Shown here piece after piece: positions 26,495-35,713 of a stretch of 64,000 bases of DNA. Below the pieces are notes generated by a model. That model saw nothing but the letters and a program-made list of their open reading frames with translations, was not told the origin of the DNA and ran no database searches. The position numbers were made by a program, and so were the translations under genes. Numbering within the stretch: the first letter of the stretch is position 1; every line of letters begins with the position of its first letter. This DNA comes from Clostridia bacterium (GTDB taxonomy: Bacteria > Bacillota > Clostridia > Oscillospirales > CAG-272): positions 1 through 64,000 of the forward strand of contig JAFYBN010000054.1 of the NCBI GenBank assembly GCA_017540175.1, written 5' to 3'.

Positions 26495-28717
26495 TCAATA
26501 AACGGCGCATCCGGTCTCTTTCGACCGCTTCTGCCGGCACAGCGCTGCGTCCGCGTCCTCGAAGACGTCACCGCGCGGGTCGGCTCTGTCCGAGAAGGCG
26601 ACGCCGAAGCTCAGGGTGACGGCGTCCTCCCCTTCGGGAGCGTTTTTCAGCACGTCGTTGATCCGTTCCGTTTTGTCGAGCACCAGCTTCCGCATGGAGC
26701 TGTTCATGCGCGACATGATGACGGCGAATTCATCCTCCTGCAGGCGGCATACGCTGTCGACGGAGCGGAAGCTGTCGCGCAGCGCCTCGGCCACCCTTTG
26801 GAGGAGGCGCTCCGCCCTGACTTTCCCGTATTCCTTCCGAAGCGTCCCGTAGCCGTCCACCGCCGCGAGCATCACGGCGATGTGGTCGTGGTCGGAGTCA
26901 CGGAACAGAACCTCGAAGGCGCTGTGGTTGTACAGCCCCGTCAGCGGATCGTGCATGGCTTCGTATGTAAACTCGTCCACCGGCCGAACGCCGCGCTCCG
27001 CCTTTTCGTCCGCGGGCGTGTCCGCCCCTTCCTCGTCCAGATTCCGCACGTACGCCTCGAACTCGTCGGCGGGCAGGGGCTTTGAGAAATAATAACCCTG
27101 AATGATGTCGCAGCCCATCGCCTTGAGGGTGAACGCCTGCTCGGCGGTCTCCACGCCCTCCGCGATGGTGGGAAACTCGAGGGACTTCGCCAGCCCGACG
27201 ACGGCTTTCAGGAGTCTTGTGTCCTTACGCTCGCGGAAAGCGGAGCGGATGAACTGCATGTCCAGCTTCAGCGCGTCGATCGGCAGGGAGGTGATCATAT
27301 TCAGCGAGGAATAGCCCGAGCCGAAATCGTCCATTTCGATCACGAAGCCTTTATTCCGCAGGGAGTTCACGACGAGGATGATCTGTTCGGCGTTGTCGGT
27401 GTACGCCGATTCCGTGATCTCGAGAAGGAGCTCCCTGTGGCTGATGCCGGCCTCCTCCACGATCGTATCGAGCTTTTTGAGCAGCGCCGGATCGTTCAGA
27501 TCGATGCGCGAAACATTGACCGAAACGGGGATCGTTCTCCCGAGCGTCTCCTTCCAGATCCGGATCTGGTTCGCCGCCTCCCGCCAGACGTAGGAATCCA
27601 GTTCCCGGATCAGCCCGTTCTGCTCGAAGAGCGGGATGAAAACGCCGGGGGAGATCATGCCGAGCTTCGGGTGACGCCAGCGGACGAGCGCTTCCGCGCT
27701 GTTCAGCACCGGCTTTTCGGCGCGGATGTCAAATTTGGGCTGATAATGCAGGGTGAACTGCTTTTCCCGGATGGCGGCGCGGAAATCCTCGAGGAGCTGT
27801 TCGGCGAAGAGCTCCTTCTCGTGCATGGCAGCGTCGTAAAACCCGATCGCGTGGGAATAGCTGTTCTTTACGGTATCCACCGCCTGCTTGGCGCGGTCGA
27901 AGCGGTGTTCGATGTCGATGCCGCGGTCCGTTTCGGCATATACGCCCATGCGGACGCGGACCTGGTACTCCGCGTTCATGTCCACGCTCGCGCGCTCGAG
28001 GATCTCGCCGTAATCGCCGCGGTGCGCGCAGTAGATCAGGAAGGTGTCACTTTCCCTGCGGCAGAGGATGCCGTCGGACTCGCTCACGACCTCGCTGAGC
28101 TTTTCGGCGACTTTTTTCAGCACTTCATCGCCGAATACCCGTCCGTAGCGCTCGTTGATCATGTGGAAATGGTTGATGTCCAGCATGATCGCGTCCGTCG
28201 GCGTGGAGGGGTGATAGACGTCGAACTGCGCCGCGTAGCGGTAGAAGAACTCGCGGTTGTACAGCCCCGTCAGCTGGTCGCGCTCGGTCCGGAGGATGGT
28301 GTCCCGGTCCTCGAAGAGCTCGATCGTGCGCCGGATGCGCGCCAAAACGATCTCCTGCTTGGGATAGGGCTTTGAAATAAAGTCCGTCGCGCCGAGCCCA
28401 AGGCACTCCACCTCCGAATTCTGGTCCGCCGTCATCACGATGACGGGCAGGCGGGCGGTCCGTTCGTCCGACTTGATCCGGCGCAGAATGTCCATGCCCT
28501 TCATATCGGGCAGGTTCAGATCCAGCAGCAGAAGACTCAGCGCGCCGTGCTGCGCCTCAAGGATCTCCAGCGCCTGAGCGCCGGTTTCCGCGAAGCTGAC
28601 GTCGTAGGTCTCGCTGAGCATGAACCCGAGGATCTCCCGGTTGATCATTTCGTCCTCGATCACGAGGATCCTGCGTTTCGCGTTGGCGGAACGGAAAGTC
28701 AGATTGCTGTCAGGCAT
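26495..28717 (-). CDS. Response regulator with EAL phosphodiesterase and two degenerate GGDEF domains
   Basis: A 740-residue protein ordered REC-GGDEF-EAL-GGDEF. The receiver (15-130) has Asp66 ('LLLDLNLPD'). GGDEF 1 (about 140-290) reads 'RRESDTF' and GGDEF 2 (about 580-730) reads 'LQEDEF', so neither should make cyclic di-GMP. The EAL domain (305-555) keeps 'EALVRW' (342-347), 'LEITES', 'DDFGSGYSS' (463-471), 'ALKLD', 'AEGVE' and 'GYYFSKP', so it should hydrolyse cyclic di-GMP. Phosphorylation of the receiver probably controls it. It is the only protein of the island in which a receiver is joined to an output domain other than a kinase. AGGAGG lies 7 bases before the ATG. Confidence 0.93.
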   Translation of the reverse strand: MPDSNLTFRSANAKRRILVIEDEMINREILGFMLSETYDVSFAETGAQALEILEAQHGALSLLLLDLNLPDMKGMDILRRIKSDERTARLPVIVMTADQNSEVECLGLGATDFISKPYPKQEIVLARIRRTIELFEDRDTILRTERDQLTGLYNREFFYRYAAQFDVYHPSTPTDAIMLDINHFHMINERYGRVFGDEVLKKVAEKLSEVVSESDGILCRRESDTFLIYCAHRGDYGEILERASVDMNAEYQVRVRMGVYAETDRGIDIEHRFDRAKQAVDTVKNSYSHAIGFYDAAMHEKELFAEQLLEDFRAAIREKQFTLHYQPKFDIRAEKPVLNSAEALVRWRHPKLGMISPGVFIPLFEQNGLIRELDSYVWREAANQIRIWKETLGRTIPVSVNVSRIDLNDPALLKKLDTIVEEAGISHRELLLEITESAYTDNAEQIILVVNSLRNKGFVIEMDDFGSGYSSLNMITSLPIDALKLDMQFIRSAFRERKDTRLLKAVVGLAKSLEFPTIAEGVETAEQAFTLKAMGCDIIQGYYFSKPLPADEFEAYVRNLDEEGADTPADEKAERGVRPVDEFTYEAMHDPLTGLYNHSAFEVLFRDSDHDHIAVMLAAVDGYGTLRKEYGKVRAERLLQRVAEALRDSFRSVDSVCRLQEDEFAVIMSRMNSSMRKLVLDKTERINDVLKNAPEGEDAVTLSFGVAFSDRADPRGDVFEDADAALCRQKRSKETGCAVY

Positions 28718-28872
28718 ATCGCATCCTCCTGTTATGGGTGTACGTTTCTTTCGCGGGTCGGCGCATTCCCACGGCCGCGCCCGCTCTCCTGCAATGATTC
28801 TTATGCGTGTTTCTTATGCGCGCGTATCGGCGCGCGGCGGATCCGGCGCCGGTACGTTTTCGGGTTCTGCCG

Positions 28873-31800
28873 TCATTGTGCCCCTTCTTTCCCGGAGCCG
28901 GGGCCGTCCGAAAGCAGGTTTCCGATCGTCTCCATCATCTTCGGGATATCGTAGGGCTTGGCAAGATGGCCGTTCATTCCCGCTTCCATGGCGACGGACC
29001 GGTCTTCCTCAAAGGCGTTCGCCGTGACCGCGACGATCGGGACGGAGGCTTTGCGCCTGTCCTCCAGCGCGCGGATCTGCCGCGTCGCCTCATAGCCGTC
29101 CATGTGCGGCATCTGAACGTCCATCAAAATGATATCGTAGGTTCCGGCGGGGGAGTTTTTCATCCGGTCGACCGCCTCGACGCCGTCCACCGCCAGATCG
29201 ACCGCGAAGCCGTGTTCCGTCAGGATCTCCGTGGCGATCAGCCGGTTCATCTCGTTGTCCTCGGCGAGCAGGAGGCGTTTTCCCGTGAAATCATGCGCCG
29301 CCGGGCCGTCCGCATCCGTTCCGACCTGTGCCCCGATCCCGGAATCGTGCCGGAAGGGCTCAGCCAGAGCTTCCCGGAGCTCGGACAAGAAGAGAGGCTT
29401 CGAGCAGAATGAGGTCACGCCCGCCTCGCGCGCCTCTTCCTCGATGTCCGCCCAGTCGTAGGCGGTGAGGATGATGATCGGCGCGTCGTTCCCGATCACG
29501 CGGCGGATCCGCCTTGCGGTTTCGATCCCGTTCTGATCCGGCATCATCCAGTCGATGATATACACCCCGAACGGATCGGCCTGATCGAACGCCTCCTTCG
29601 CGCGGATCACGGCCTCCTTGCCGTAGTTTGTCCAGTCGGGACGCATTTCGATTTCCCGCAGCATGGAGCAGACGGACAGGCAGGTGTGGATATCGTCGTC
29701 CGCCACCAGCGCGCGCGCTCCCTTCAGGTCGGGGATCGGCTCGACGGCCTTCGCCGACCCGGCGATCCTGCACGGGAGATCCACGATGAATTCGCTGCCC
29801 TTGTGCTCCTCGGAACGGACACAGATCGTGCCGTTCATCATATCCACGATGTTCTTCGTGATGGCCATGCCCAGTCCCGTGCCCTGAATGCCGCTGACCG
29901 TGCTGGTCCTTTCGCGGGAGAAGGCCTCGAAGATCGTCTTCTGGAACTCCTTGCTCATGCCGATCCCGTTGTCCTTGATGCGGAACTCAAAATCGGCGTA
30001 TCCCGCCCTGGCGGAGGCTTTCTCGATCACACGGAAGCTGATCGTGCCGCCGGCGGGCGTGAACTTGATGGCGTTTGAGAGAATGTTGAGCAGCACCTGA
30101 TTCAGTCTGAGCTTGTCCGTGACGATATCCTCGTGCACCACGTCCTGCGTGTCGATAAACAGATCCAGCTGCTTCGAGGTGACGTTGGAATGGATAATAG
30201 TCCTTAGATCGTGGATCACGTCCGGAAGATGCACGTCGCTCTCTTCGATGGTGACCTTGCCGCTTTCGATGCGGCTCATGTCCAGAATGTCGTTGATCAG
30301 CGAAAGAAGATGCTGTCCGGAGACGGAGATCTTGCCGAGGTAGTCCCGCACCTGTTCCCGGTTGTCTATGTGGGAAGCGGCGAGGGCGGTGAAGCCGACG
30401 ATCGCGTTCATGGGCGTGCGGATGTCGTGGGACATATTGTTCAGAAACGCGGTCTTCGCGCGGTTGGCGTGTTCCGCCGCGACCAGGGCGACGGACAGGG
30501 CGTCCTTGCTTTCGGCGAGCTCCGCGTTTTTCTGTTCAAGCTCCTGCCTTGCCGCCTCCTTCTCCCGGACCTTTACCTTCGACAGCCGCGCGTCGCGCAC
30601 GAGCAGGAAAATCACCAGCGCCGCCACCGCGAGAATGATCGTAGCAAACAGCGCCATGTGATCCCGGAGCATGTCGCCGAGCCCGTAGGAGTACAGCGCG
30701 CCGGTATAGCGGTACGAAATGTTCTGGGCGTAGTCGCCGCCGATGACGTTCACGCCGCGGTTTAAGAGCTTGAGCAGTCCTTCGTTTCCGATCTCCACGC
30801 CGAAGCAGCGGTCGTCCGTCCGGGAGGACTGGAGCATGGACAGTCCGCTGTACCGCCGGTTTTTCAGGATATCGTTGGCGCGCAGACCGTTCAGGGTGGT
30901 GCAGCCCGCATCGCCGGAGAGCACGGCGTCCAGGCAGTCGTCAATGGAGGGGTAAAAAACGATCTCGGCGTCCGGGAAATTGGCGCGGATATAGTAATAC
31001 TGCATCCGGTTGTTTTTGTTGACCGCGAACCGCCGGAGCGTGTCTTCCCCGAACTCGCCCCGGAAAACCAGCTCCGTGGAAGCGGAAGCGACCGGATTGG
31101 ACTGGTAGATGCCGTTTTCCTCGGAATAGTAGAGCCCTCCGCCCACGGGGAACGCCGTATCGATCAGCTCCGCGTTCAGGTCCGCGATCATATCGTCGTA
31201 GCTGCGGTATCCCCGGTACGAGACCTCGAGCTCCGTCACGCCGAGCGCCTTTAAGATCTCGGGCACCACGTCCCTGACGACCCCGGTCACCTGTCCGTCT
31301 TCGTCCGTTCCGCTGTAGGGCATATAGTTTTCAAGATAACCGACGGAGAGCGCGTTGTGTTCGCTCAGCCATTCCTTTTCCGCGGCGGAAAAAGCCCGCG
31401 TCGTCACGCTGAGGGAATAGTATTTGGCGCTGAGCGAGCTGACGTAATTCGGTTCCTCCTGAAGCAGCTGCGTCTGCGCCGCGTTGAGTTCGGCAAGCAG
31501 ATCGGGGCGTTTTTTGGCGACGCACAGATAATACTCGGACGAGCCGAAGGAGGTCAGCACGGCGGCGTGTTCCCTTCCCCGCGCGCCGTCGCTCTCCGCC
31601 GCGACCACGTCCAGCTTCCCCGCGTCGAACGCCTCGAAGAGCTCCGTATAATCCGCGTACGGAACGACCTGCGCCGCGACCCCGCGTTCTTCGAGAAAAC
31701 CGTTCAGAACGCCGACCATCGCGCTGTCCAGCACGCCGATCTTTTTCCCCTGAAGCGACGCGGTGTCGGTCGTGATTTCCGCATCCGAATCGTGCTTGAT

Positions 31801-32187
31801 CAGATAATAGGATTCCCGTCCCATCACGGCGTCCGGGTACCCGATGAGCTCAGCGCGGTCTTCCCGCCACGCGAGCCCCGCGAGCAGGTCGATCTCTCCG
31901 TCCAGAAGCATCTGGTAGAGCTCGCCGAACCCGCCGTAGACGTATTCGTACCGCCAGCCCGTATATTCGGAGAGCTTCCGGTAATACTCATACGCGTATC
32001 CGGTTTTGACCGCGCCGTCCTTCGCGCCTTCCTGAAAGACCTCGTTTTCATAGTAACCGACGCGGACAGCGGCCGCCTCGTCCGCCGCCCCCGCCCCGAA
32101 GGGAAGAACGGCGGCGAGGAGCAGCAATGTGCTTACGAAAACCGCGAGAAAGCGCGGTATGGACTTCTTGTTGTTATGCAGGTACAT
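28873..32187 (-). CDS. Membrane hybrid histidine kinase with two solute-binding sensor domains
   Basis: A 1104-residue kinase with a signal peptide or first helix (about 11-35), then two periplasmic-binding-protein type 3 domains in tandem (about 40-260 and 278-495), as in BvgS-like sensors. TM is at about 510-530, followed by a coiled coil, HisKA with His587, HATPase (about 695-805), receiver 1 with Asp879 ('IIDWMMPDQNG') and receiver 2 with Asp1023 ('LMDVQMPHMDG'). It has no HPt. It is first in the island; 155 bases, including a short direct repeat of TTCTTATGCG, separate it from the EAL gene. The sensors suggest an amino acid or similar small ligand, which is unproven. Confidence 0.93.
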   Translation of the reverse strand: MYLHNNKKSIPRFLAVFVSTLLLLAAVLPFGAGAADEAAAVRVGYYENEVFQEGAKDGAVKTGYAYEYYRKLSEYTGWRYEYVYGGFGELYQMLLDGEIDLLAGLAWREDRAELIGYPDAVMGRESYYLIKHDSDAEITTDTASLQGKKIGVLDSAMVGVLNGFLEERGVAAQVVPYADYTELFEAFDAGKLDVVAAESDGARGREHAAVLTSFGSSEYYLCVAKKRPDLLAELNAAQTQLLQEEPNYVSSLSAKYYSLSVTTRAFSAAEKEWLSEHNALSVGYLENYMPYSGTDEDGQVTGVVRDVVPEILKALGVTELEVSYRGYRSYDDMIADLNAELIDTAFPVGGGLYYSEENGIYQSNPVASASTELVFRGEFGEDTLRRFAVNKNNRMQYYYIRANFPDAEIVFYPSIDDCLDAVLSGDAGCTTLNGLRANDILKNRRYSGLSMLQSSRTDDRCFGVEIGNEGLLKLLNRGVNVIGGDYAQNISYRYTGALYSYGLGDMLRDHMALFATIILAVAALVIFLLVRDARLSKVKVREKEAARQELEQKNAELAESKDALSVALVAAEHANRAKTAFLNNMSHDIRTPMNAIVGFTALAASHIDNREQVRDYLGKISVSGQHLLSLINDILDMSRIESGKVTIEESDVHLPDVIHDLRTIIHSNVTSKQLDLFIDTQDVVHEDIVTDKLRLNQVLLNILSNAIKFTPAGGTISFRVIEKASARAGYADFEFRIKDNGIGMSKEFQKTIFEAFSRERTSTVSGIQGTGLGMAITKNIVDMMNGTICVRSEEHKGSEFIVDLPCRIAGSAKAVEPIPDLKGARALVADDDIHTCLSVCSMLREIEMRPDWTNYGKEAVIRAKEAFDQADPFGVYIIDWMMPDQNGIETARRIRRVIGNDAPIIILTAYDWADIEEEAREAGVTSFCSKPLFLSELREALAEPFRHDSGIGAQVGTDADGPAAHDFTGKRLLLAEDNEMNRLIATEILTEHGFAVDLAVDGVEAVDRMKNSPAGTYDIILMDVQMPHMDGYEATRQIRALEDRRKASVPIVAVTANAFEEDRSVAMEAGMNGHLAKPYDIPKMMETIGNLLSDGPGSGKEGAQ

Positions 32188-32515
32188 CCGTATTCACCTC
32201 TCCCGGCGGAAAATCGGCGTCGCCGCACCGACGACTCTTGCGGCGCTGCCGCGCGGCAAACGATGCTTATATTTTTCTATTTTAGATTATATCACAGCTT
32301 TATGAAAATTCTGTGAACGAAAGGCGTTTCGGTCGTTTTTTCATACGTCGGTCAATCGGACGGAAAGGCGCTCCGGCACGAGCCGTCCGCCGAACCTGTC
32401 CGCACGCCGCATGCCTCTCGTCCCGTCCCCTTGCGGAGCGAATTCCGCGCCGGTCCGATGCGGGATCCGGCGCGGGTGCGGGGACGGGTGCGCTTTTCCG
32501 CGGATCTCAAAGGGG
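32188..32515. other. Leader of the signalling island and intergenic DNA
   Basis: On the minus strand a TATAAT lies at 32291-32286, about 100 bases before the first kinase. The best -35 candidates (ACAGAA at 17 bases, TTCACA at 20) are weak, so an activator or another sigma factor may be needed. The stretch from 32330 to 32515 is GC-rich and shows no convincing gene or signal. Confidence 0.5.
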
Positions 32516-32787
32516 CTGTTGCATTAACCTCCAGAAAACGGAGAAATGCAACAGCCCGCTTGCTTTTCAGAGCCGACAGCCGTACTTTTTCTCCTTTATC
32601 GAGGAGAAAAAGTACCAAAAAGAGGAACTCCTTCTGTGTCTTGGGTGTTCCGAGGTCGGAGAGTTCGCGCTCCGCGCGAATCTCGGGACCTCGGGTCAGG
32701 GCGCTGCAGCAGTTCGCAGAGCGAACTGCAACACCCACACCACCTTTTGAAAAAGGTGGACGAAAACTTTTATCCTATTTGCGACAG
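32516..32787 (+). repeat. R1 multi-hairpin repeat, copy B
   Basis: Second copy of the element at 64-290. Hairpins: arms 32516-32525 and 32545-32554 (CTGTTGCATT), arms 32582-32595 and 32602-32615 (a perfect 14-bp arm GTACTTTTTCTCCT), arms 32650-32657 and 32687-32694 (CCGAGGTC), and 32740-32759 (CCACCTTTT). Relative to copy A it has two extra stems: one inside the third hairpin (about 32659-32684) and a perfect 9-bp stem at 32709-32717 / 32721-32729. The shared tail ends TATTTGCGACAG. It lies 63 bases past the stop of the GH95 gene, in opposite orientation to that gene. Confidence 0.85.
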
Positions 32788-32850
32788 ACCCCTCTTTGTT
32801 TTTCCGAAAGCTCCTGTTTCAAGGCTAAGGCCAAAGCCAGTGCCGAAGCC

Positions 32851-35466
32851 TCATTCCTCCGGCATCTCCGGCGCTTCCGCGCCGCCGCAGACGGCGTTGA
32901 GCGCGCGCACGAGATACCGGTATCTCTGCCGCTCGAGCGCGGTGGAGTGGTTCAGGGTCACGACCGCGCCGGGAGCGGACCCGTCCTCCGCGTCCGCGCG
33001 GGTGATTTTATAGGTGACCGTTTCGCAGTCCTCAAATCGGAAGCCGCCGTCGGTGAACGAGCCGCCCTCGACGCTGTCCGCGATTTTCTCGTAAACGGGC
33101 GCGCTGTCGACCGCTCGCCAGACCGAAACGGATCCGGCATAGTCCCACGTCAGCCGCAGAGACCGGTCCGCGCGGAGCGTTTCGGGCGCCGGTTCTCTCA
33201 CCCACGCCGGGATGCCGTCGATCACGTATTCCTTCCCCGCCTCGGTCGCAAATTCGATCCGGTCGGCGCCGAGGGTCGTATGCGGGAACGGAATGCCCGC
33301 CCGCGCGACGCCCGGGTACCGGATTCGGCAGACATTCCCAGCGAGGGAGCGCACCGTCAGCCGGTGAGCGCAGCCGTTCTTCCATTCCGCGCCGATCTCG
33401 AAGCCCCCGCGCGCGACGAGGCCCTCATAGGAGCCGCTTTCCCACGCGTCCGGAATGCAGGCGAGGGGCGCGATCTCGCCCTCATGGCTCTGCAGCAGCA
33501 TTTCCGCCACCCCGGAGGTCCCGCCGAAATTCCCGTCGATCTGGAACGGCGGGTGGGTGTCCCAGAGATTGGGCAGGGTGCGCTTTCCGAGGAGGTTGCC
33601 GTAGAGTTTATACGCGCGGTTTCCGTCCCCGGTCCGCGCCCACGCGTTCAGCCGATGCGCCAGTGCCCAGCCGGTGCTCTCGTCCGAGCGGAAATCGAGG
33701 GTCTTTTTCGCGGCGTCGAGCCACGCGGGCGTTTCCCGGCTGATCTGCGTGCCCGGGTAAAGCCCCACGAGTTCGGAGATATGGCGGTGCCGGAACTCGC
33801 CGACCTCGCCGTAGAATTTCTCTTCTCTGTATTCCTTGATCTGTCCGCTCCAGCCCACCTGCACGGGATCGTACCGGTCGATCTGGCGGCGCAGCTCGTC
33901 GAGCACCGCGCGGTCCTTTTCGGGCAGGTTCTCCTCCCCGATCAGCTCGGCGCAGCGCAGCAGATCGAGCCCGTTTTCGCGGATCATCTGCTGGTCGAAC
34001 GCGCATCCGACCGTCTGATAATACTGAACAGGATTCGACCAGTTGTTCGCGATGATCTGCTCGGGGGACGCGGAGAAGACGGAGAGATACAGCCCGTCGT
34101 ATTCCCGCACTACACGGAGAAGATGCTTCGCCATGGAAAGCAGCGCGGGGTAAGTCACCTCTTTGAGCGTTTCACGGGAGCCTGTGAAGGAATACGCGTC
34201 CCAGAAAAGCTTCGAGGTCAGCCCGCCCGTGCCGGGGCCGGAATGCCCGCCCGGTCCGCTGATCGTATAGGCGTAGCTCCCGGTGCCGATGGTCCAGCCG
34301 CATTCTCCCGGCTCGTCCGTATATTTCTCGGGCACGGTCGCCTTCACGAACTGCCGGGCGTATTCCTGTGCCGCGGGGCGGAACGCCTCGTTGAACGCCC
34401 GGTAAGCCTCAAAGGTCTCCGCGAGGTTCGTGACGAACGCGGGCCAGTAATTCATCTGCACGTTGATGTTGTGCCAGTAGCCGCTGCCCCACGGGGAGCG
34501 GTCGTGGCAGTTCCACACGCCCTGCAGATTGGCGGGCAGGCACCCGGGACGGGACGACGAAATGAGCAGGTAGCGCCCGAACTGGAAGTACAGGACCTCG
34601 AGATACCGGCTCCTCTCCCCCTGCCCGTAGGCGGCGATCAGCTCGTCCGTGGGCAGCGCGGGGACCTCGGATTCGCCGAGCGTGAGGGAAACCCTGCCGA
34701 ACAGCCCCCGGTAGTCCTCGACGTGCCGCTTTTTCAGCTCCCCGTATGAGAGCGCCTCCGCGCCTTTCATGACGGCCGTCACCTTGTCATGCGGGTCGAA
34801 GTCGCGGAGCTTTTTCGCGTTGTCCCGCTCAAGGAAGACCTCCGGGCGAAGCTCATAATTGGTCCCGCCGCAGAAGATGAAATGCGTCTCCCGCGCGTTC
34901 TCCACCCGCAGCGCGCCGTCCGCCGCCGTGACGCGTCCGTCGGAGAACACCTTGAGCTGCCCTTCGAAGCGGACGTTGTACGCGCACATGACGCCCGCCA
35001 TCGTGATTTTATCTCCCTCGGCTGTCACAACCCCGCGCTTTTCTCTGCCCTCCTCCTCGGTGAGGAAGGGGATCTCGAGCGCGACGTCAAACGAGATCGG
35101 CGCGGACGCCGCGATCCGCCCGACGACCGCCCGGTCCGGATAGGAGGCGAAATACTCCCTCTCCACGCGCACGCCGTCCGCCTCATACCGGACGTATGCC
35201 AGCGCGCGCCCAATGTCGAGCCCGCGCTCGTACCCCTCTGCCTCCTCAAAGGAATGCGGAAAGCAAAGCCGGATGTCCGCGAAGCTGTTCAGTCCCCCGA
35301 GATGCCCCGGGTTTTCCGCGGAATTCTCGGTGATCTGGATCCGTTCCCGCGCGACGCCGCCGAAGACGTTGCCGCCCAAGTACGAATTCCCTATGGGCAT
35401 GGAATACCTCTCCCATCCTTCTTCGGAATCCGGCGCTTCTTTTTTGTAACGCAGAATCAGTTCCAT
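32851..35466 (-). CDS. GH95-family glycoside hydrolase (alpha-L-fucosidase type)
   Basis: An 871-residue enzyme with the GH95 layout. The N-terminal beta-sandwich opens with 'WERYSMPIGNSYLGGNVFGG'. A helical catalytic barrel contains 'GCLPANLQGVWN', 'NINVQMNYWPA' and 'IDGNFGGTSGVAEMLLQSH', all typical of the family. A C-terminal beta domain follows, and the last 110 residues look like an additional Fn3-like module. There is no signal peptide, so it is probably intracellular. Known family members remove fucose or L-galactose from glycans; the substrate here is not determined. A GGGAGGA site lies before the ATG and a TTGCAA-17-TATCAT promoter upstream. Confidence 0.92.
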   Translation of the reverse strand: MELILRYKKEAPDSEEGWERYSMPIGNSYLGGNVFGGVARERIQITENSAENPGHLGGLNSFADIRLCFPHSFEEAEGYERGLDIGRALAYVRYEADGVRVEREYFASYPDRAVVGRIAASAPISFDVALEIPFLTEEEGREKRGVVTAEGDKITMAGVMCAYNVRFEGQLKVFSDGRVTAADGALRVENARETHFIFCGGTNYELRPEVFLERDNAKKLRDFDPHDKVTAVMKGAEALSYGELKKRHVEDYRGLFGRVSLTLGESEVPALPTDELIAAYGQGERSRYLEVLYFQFGRYLLISSSRPGCLPANLQGVWNCHDRSPWGSGYWHNINVQMNYWPAFVTNLAETFEAYRAFNEAFRPAAQEYARQFVKATVPEKYTDEPGECGWTIGTGSYAYTISGPGGHSGPGTGGLTSKLFWDAYSFTGSRETLKEVTYPALLSMAKHLLRVVREYDGLYLSVFSASPEQIIANNWSNPVQYYQTVGCAFDQQMIRENGLDLLRCAELIGEENLPEKDRAVLDELRRQIDRYDPVQVGWSGQIKEYREEKFYGEVGEFRHRHISELVGLYPGTQISRETPAWLDAAKKTLDFRSDESTGWALAHRLNAWARTGDGNRAYKLYGNLLGKRTLPNLWDTHPPFQIDGNFGGTSGVAEMLLQSHEGEIAPLACIPDAWESGSYEGLVARGGFEIGAEWKNGCAHRLTVRSLAGNVCRIRYPGVARAGIPFPHTTLGADRIEFATEAGKEYVIDGIPAWVREPAPETLRADRSLRLTWDYAGSVSVWRAVDSAPVYEKIADSVEGGSFTDGGFRFEDCETVTYKITRADAEDGSAPGAVVTLNHSTALERQRYRYLVRALNAVCGGAEAPEMPEE

Positions 35467-35540
35467 AATTCCTCCCTTGAAAAACGGTTCAGATTGTCAC
35501 GCCCGGCGGATTGGTTCCGACCGTCGGGACTTTCTTTTTC

Positions 35541-35569
35541 ATGATACCATATCCGCGCGGCTTTTGCAA
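35541..35569 (-). promoter_or_regulatory. Promoter of the GH95 gene
   Basis: Minus strand TTGCAA (35569-35564), a 17-base spacer and TATCAT (35546-35541), 75 bases before the ATG. Confidence 0.65.
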
Positions 35570-35633
35570 CAGGCCCGCGGGAACGCGGGGCGCGGGGTGC
35601 GGGGCAGAGGGCGGCTTCCGTGCCGCGCCCCGA

Positions 35634-35686
35634 TAAAAGGGGAACCGCCGCATCGGTTCCCGGAAAGAAGAAATGCGGCGGCTCCC
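35634..35686 (-). terminator. Terminator of the solute-binding protein gene
   Basis: Minus strand stem with core CCGCCGCAT / ATGCGGCGG, extended by GGGA-like and TTCCC arms, followed by CTTTTATC. It lies 28 bases after the stop of the gene at 35714. Its GCCGCATT-type stem resembles the hairpins at 6198 and in R1. Confidence 0.7.
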
Positions 35687-35713
35687 TCTCGAAGTCGAAG
35701 GATCGGCGGCGCG

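Noticed and set aside
21142-26619. An 1825-codon open frame on the plus strand
   Set aside because: It lies entirely opposite three kinase genes and ends in the leader of one. Its translation is rich in His, Asp, Arg and Val with no domain, as expected from antisense of GC-rich genes.
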